Assembly (NCBI GenBank): GCA_003641675.1
Contig: QNBI01000061.1
Span: 1 to 8,501 of the forward strand
Reading direction: 5' to 3'
Length of the DNA: 8,501 nt
Origin: Spirochaetota bacterium
GTDB taxonomy: Bacteria > Spirochaetota > Spirochaetia > SZUA-6
The notes below the pieces were generated by a model. That model did no database searches. It was given only the letters and a program-made list of their open reading frames with translations, and was not told where the DNA came from. The translations under genes and the position numbers were made by a program. Shown here one piece after another: positions 5,724 through 8,501 of the stretch (position 1 is its first letter; the number at the start of each line of letters is the position of its first letter).

Positions 5724-6886
5724 GAAAATTTATACAGAAAGCTCTTGAAAAACTTAGCAAAATGGATAAAGAGCAGATAAAAGATATTCTCTGTCGAATA
5801 TCCAATGAAAACGAGCTGCTGGAAATGGTTCTTAATTCAATGACAGACGGTGTTATAGTTACAGACAGACAGTATCATGTCCTTTTATACAATAAATCCA
5901 TTGCAAGAATGTTTCTTATTAATCTGGATGAAACTTCGGAAGAAAAAATCTGGGAAATAATAGATGACAGAGAAATAGCCGCTTTTTTTAGGGAAAAACT
6001 CACTAATCAGGAGAAGGTAATTGATAAAGAGTTTACATTAGAAGAAAGAATAAACCGCGTTATATCGGTAAGTATTATGCCTCTGGTAAGGGACAAACGA
6101 GTACAGGGAAATTTAATACATATAGAAGATGTAACGGAAAAAAGATCAAAAGAAGCCAGGCTCAGGAGAGCCGAAAATCTTGCAGCGCTTACAACTCTGG
6201 CTGCCGGTGTTGCTCATGAAATAAAAAATCCTCTGGGTTCCATAGGAATACATATACAGCTTATCCAGAAGGAGATGAGAAATAAAAAAATGGTAAAGAC
6301 AGAAATGGTTAAGGAATATCTAAGCGTAATAACAGAAGAAGTAGACAGGCTTAACAGAATCGTTGTTGATTTTTTGTTTGCAGTAAGGCCGATGGATACT
6401 AATTTAGAAGAAAAGAATATTAATCAGGTAGTGAAAGAGATATTTAATTTCGTACAGTACGAGTTAAAGGAATCGGGTGTTAATCTTAAGATAAAATTAG
6501 GGGAAGAGCTTCCTAAAATTAAAATTGATGAAAAATATATAAAGCAGGCCATTCTTAATCTTGTAAAGAACTCTATGTATGCTATGCCGAATGGCGGTTT
6601 GTTAACTGTAGAAACGTTGAGAGCAGGGGGTAATGTATTGCTTAAAATAAGTGATACAGGCTCCGGCATTCCGGATGAGCTAATGGATAAAATTTTCGAA
6701 CCGTATTTTACGACTAAAGATTTTGGAACCGGTTTGGGTTTAACTTTAGTGTATAAAATAGTTAAGGAGCATCTGGGTGAAATTTCTGTTAATTCAAAAG
6801 AAGGAGAAGGGACAACTTTTACAATAAGTTTCCCTATACCTCAGAAAGAAAAGCGGTTAATAGATTATAAGGGAGAAGCGGTGTGA
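5720..6886 (+). CDS. Soluble PAS-domain sensor histidine kinase, NtrB/AtoS-like
   Basis: This 388-residue kinase is expected to autophosphorylate on histidine and pass the phosphate to the regulator encoded next to it. No membrane segment is present, so it is cytoplasmic. Residues 1-33 may form a short coiled helix. A PAS domain (about 34-140, NSMTDGVIVTD at its start) is the likely sensor. The dimerisation/phosphoacceptor domain has the H-box GVAHEIKNPLGSI with H166. The ATPase domain has N284 in ILNLVKNSMYAMP, DTGSGIP from D312, FEPYFTTK, and GTGLGL from G336. HEIKNPL plus a PAS domain and no membrane anchor is the NtrB-like type. Its ATG overlaps the delta prime stop in ATGA, with GGAGG at 5705-5709 as SD; its own stop overlaps the regulator start. 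The signal cannot be read from sequence. Treponema calls the counterpart atoS, but acetoacetate sensing should not be assumed. Confidence 0.93.
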   Translation: MRKFIQKALEKLSKMDKEQIKDILCRISNENELLEMVLNSMTDGVIVTDRQYHVLLYNKSIARMFLINLDETSEEKIWEIIDDREIAAFFREKLTNQEKVIDKEFTLEERINRVISVSIMPLVRDKRVQGNLIHIEDVTEKRSKEARLRRAENLAALTTLAAGVAHEIKNPLGSIGIHIQLIQKEMRNKKMVKTEMVKEYLSVITEEVDRLNRIVVDFLFAVRPMDTNLEEKNINQVVKEIFNFVQYELKESGVNLKIKLGEELPKIKIDEKYIKQAILNLVKNSMYAMPNGGLLTVETLRAGGNVLLKISDTGSGIPDELMDKIFEPYFTTKDFGTGLGLTLVYKIVKEHLGEISVNSKEGEGTTFTISFPIPQKEKRLIDYKGEAV

Positions 6887-8229
6887 AATTTAATATTCTT
6901 GTTGTTGATGATGAAAAAAATATCCGAGAAGGTTTGGGGAAAGCTCTGGAGTTTGACGGTTATCGAATTACTCTTGCAAAGAACGGACTGGAGGCTGTTA
7001 ATGCAGTTAATAAAGGAGACATAGACCTGGTTATTACAGACCTGAAAATGCCGGAGCTGTCCGGTCAGGAGCTTCTTAGAAAGGTGAGTTCTGCTTATCC
7101 TACGATACCTGTCATTATTTTAACGGGACACGGGACTATAGAAAATGCAGTTCAAGCTATGAGGGATGGGGCCTATGATTTTCTTACAAAGCCTGTAAAT
7201 CTGGATAGACTGTCGCTGCTTGTTAAGAGAGCCCTTTCCAATCGTGAGCTGGTTATGCAGCATAGAATGCTCCAGGAGGAACTAAAGCAGAAGAGTCAAT
7301 TTGCAAATATAATAGGTAAGAGCGAAGTAATGAAAAGGGTTTTTGATGTAGTAAAACAGGTGGCACCGACACGCGTGTCGGTTTTAATTACCGGTGAAAG
7401 CGGTGTAGGCAAAGAAATGATTGCAGATGCAATACACTATCTTTCCCCGAGAAAAGATAAACCCTATATAAAAATTCACTGTGCCGCTTTAACAGAAACT
7501 CTACTAGAAAGCGAACTCTTCGGACATGAAAAAGGAGCTTTTACAGGAGCAATTGCAAGAAAAAGAGGCCGTTTTGAGCTTGCAAACATGGGAACAATAT
7601 TCTTAGATGAAATCGGAGAAGTTAATCAAAGTGTTCAGATTAAACTTCTCCGTGTGCTTCAGGAGAAAAAATTTGAACGTGTAGGAGGCGAAGAAACATT
7701 AGAGGTAGACGTAAGAATTCTTTCCGCTACAAACAGAGATTTAAAGGAAGAAATAGAAAAAGGTAATTTCAGAGAAGATTTATACTACAGATTAAATGTA
7801 GTTAACATTCATATTCCACCGTTAAGGGAAAGGAAAGAAGACATACCTCTATTAATTTCTCACTTTTTAAAAGAAATATCTAAAGAGAACAATAAGAAAA
7901 TTGAAGGTATCGATGTAAAAGCACGAGATGCCCTGTACAGCTATGTATGGCCCGGAAATATAAGAGAACTCAGAAATTGTATAGAGAGTGCTGTTGTTAT
8001 GAGCAAAGGGAATATTATAACATTCGATGATCTCCCGCCCTTTGTCCGTAACGATTCAAGCAGAGATTATATAAAACTAAACTCCGGCATTTCATTGGCA
8101 GATGCAGAAAAAGCGATTATACAGTTTACTCTTCAAAAAGAAGGCAGGAATAAAACTAAAACTGCCGAAATACTGGGTATAGGAAGAAAAACACTGCACA
8201 GAAAAATACAGGAGTATGGTTTAGATTAA
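6883..8229 (+). CDS. NtrC-family sigma-54 dependent response regulator (AtoC-like)
   Basis: This 448-residue transcription activator is the probable partner of the kinase upstream. The receiver domain (about 3-118) has D9-D10, phosphoacceptor D53, T81 and K103. The AAA+ domain (about 140-375) has Walker A GESGVGKE at 171-178 and the sigma-54 contact loop GAFTGA at 218-223. It also has Walker B FLDE with D242-E243, the R-rich FREDLYYRLNV segment and WPGNIREL at 356-363. A Fis-type helix-turn-helix closes the protein (about 405-446, KTAEILGIGRKTLHRKIQ). All residues needed for phosphorylation, ATP hydrolysis and sigma-54 contact are present. The start is GTG 6883, overlapping the kinase stop in GTGA, with GGGAG (6871-6875) 7 bases upstream; this suggests translational coupling. 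Targets are not visible: I found no good -24/-12 promoter here. The gene contains a perfect 18-bp palindrome at 7365-7382. Confidence 0.96.
   Translation: MKFNILVVDDEKNIREGLGKALEFDGYRITLAKNGLEAVNAVNKGDIDLVITDLKMPELSGQELLRKVSSAYPTIPVIILTGHGTIENAVQAMRDGAYDFLTKPVNLDRLSLLVKRALSNRELVMQHRMLQEELKQKSQFANIIGKSEVMKRVFDVVKQVAPTRVSVLITGESGVGKEMIADAIHYLSPRKDKPYIKIHCAALTETLLESELFGHEKGAFTGAIARKRGRFELANMGTIFLDEIGEVNQSVQIKLLRVLQEKKFERVGGEETLEVDVRILSATNRDLKEEIEKGNFREDLYYRLNVVNIHIPPLRERKEDIPLLISHFLKEISKENNKKIEGIDVKARDALYSYVWPGNIRELRNCIESAVVMSKGNIITFDDLPPFVRNDSSRDYIKLNSGISLADAEKAIIQFTLQKEGRNKTKTAEILGIGRKTLHRKIQEYGLD
7365..7382. repeat. Perfect 18-bp GC-rich palindrome inside the regulator gene
   Basis: ACCGACACGCGTGTCGGT equals its own reverse complement. 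As RNA it could form a 7-bp stem with a CGCG tetraloop, followed directly by a short T run (7382-7385) and AATTA. It encodes PTRVSV at the entry to the AAA+ domain (about residues 162-167), a part of NtrC-family proteins that varies in sequence. It is clearly more GC-rich than its surroundings. Confidence 0.75.
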
Positions 8230-8246
8230 TATATAAAGGCGGGCAA

Positions 8247-8501
8247 ATGTCAGTTAAAACTATTAAACATAAAATTATATTGGGAAATATAATTACAGTC
8301 ATCACGGCAGGGTTAATTTTAATTATCGTGAGTCTGTTTTTTATATTCGGAAAGGATAGTTTTGTATTTTTAAACGGGAAGGTAAAGGAGTATCTTACTG
8401 TACTATTTATTACAATTGGAGGGATTCTTCTTATAGGAAGTATCAGCAGTATTGTGTATTTTTTATCCTTCGGAAGGAAAATCTCGCTGGATTTAACTGT
8501 A
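8247..8501 (+). CDS. N-terminus of an unidentified membrane protein, cut by the right edge
   Basis: The frame is open for 85 codons from ATG 8247 to the window end. I do not recognise the protein. The N-terminus is basic (K4, K7, K9). A first hydrophobic segment spans about 10-34 and is followed by a short polar stretch of some 15 residues (GKDSFVFLNGKVKEY). A second hydrophobic segment spans about 50-73, and a basic turn (GRK) then starts what looks like a cytoplasmic part. Two helices with a small external loop would suit a membrane-anchored signalling or cell-envelope protein, but no diagnostic motif is reached. It starts 17 bases after the regulator stop with an AAAGGCGGG purine stretch as a modest SD, so it may continue the operon. 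The start and coding status are likely; the function is unknown. Confidence 0.7.
   Translation, partial: MSVKTIKHKIILGNIITVITAGLILIIVSLFFIFGKDSFVFLNGKVKEYLTVLFITIGGILLIGSISSIVYFLSFGRKISLDLTV

Noticed and set aside
6450..6462. TCGTAC-A-GTACGA inverted repeat in the kinase gene
   Set aside because: Six-base arms are expected about twice by chance in a window of this length.

Overview
The window is AT-rich and almost wholly coding. The forward-strand order murG - cvpA - DNA polymerase III delta prime - PAS histidine kinase - NtrC-type regulator matches, from memory, the gene order around murG and atoS/atoC in Treponema. Together with a secreted protein of a kind I associate with spirochaetes, this suggests a member of Spirochaetota. 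That is an inference from gene order and family resemblance; I ran no search.

Reverse strand, 1-2028: a thiamin-regulated transport operon. A promoter (about 2000-2028) fires into a TPP riboswitch (about 1896-1996). A short leader with competing hairpins around the Shine-Dalgarno (SD) site follows, then ykoE (substrate-binding membrane subunit of an ECF transporter) and ykoD (double ATPase, cut by the window edge). The next gene, off the window, would be expected to encode the T (coupling) component. The operon probably imports hydroxymethylpyrimidine or another thiamin precursor when TPP is low.

Reverse strand, 2036-2833: a secreted protein of unknown function. It is divergent from murG across about 48 bases holding a symmetric ATTATAAT box that gives a -10 element on both strands.

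Forward strand, 2882-8501: a tightly packed operon. MurG (lipid II synthesis), CvpA (membrane protein), delta prime (clamp loader), a soluble NtrB-like kinase and an NtrC-like sigma-54 activator follow with gaps of 3 bases or overlaps of 8, 4 and 4 bases. The start of a further membrane protein is cut by the right edge. Cell-wall synthesis, replication and a sigma-54 phosphorelay are therefore probably co-transcribed and partly translationally coupled.

No mobile element, CRISPR array, tRNA or rRNA was seen, and no stretch over 300 bases lacks a gene. I saw no convincing new multi-gene system. The points most worth a second look are a perfect 18-bp GC-rich palindrome inside the NtrC gene, a roughly 97-residue insertion in delta prime, the switch-like leader after the TPP aptamer, a long imperfect hairpin inside the delta prime gene, and the symmetric divergent promoter.
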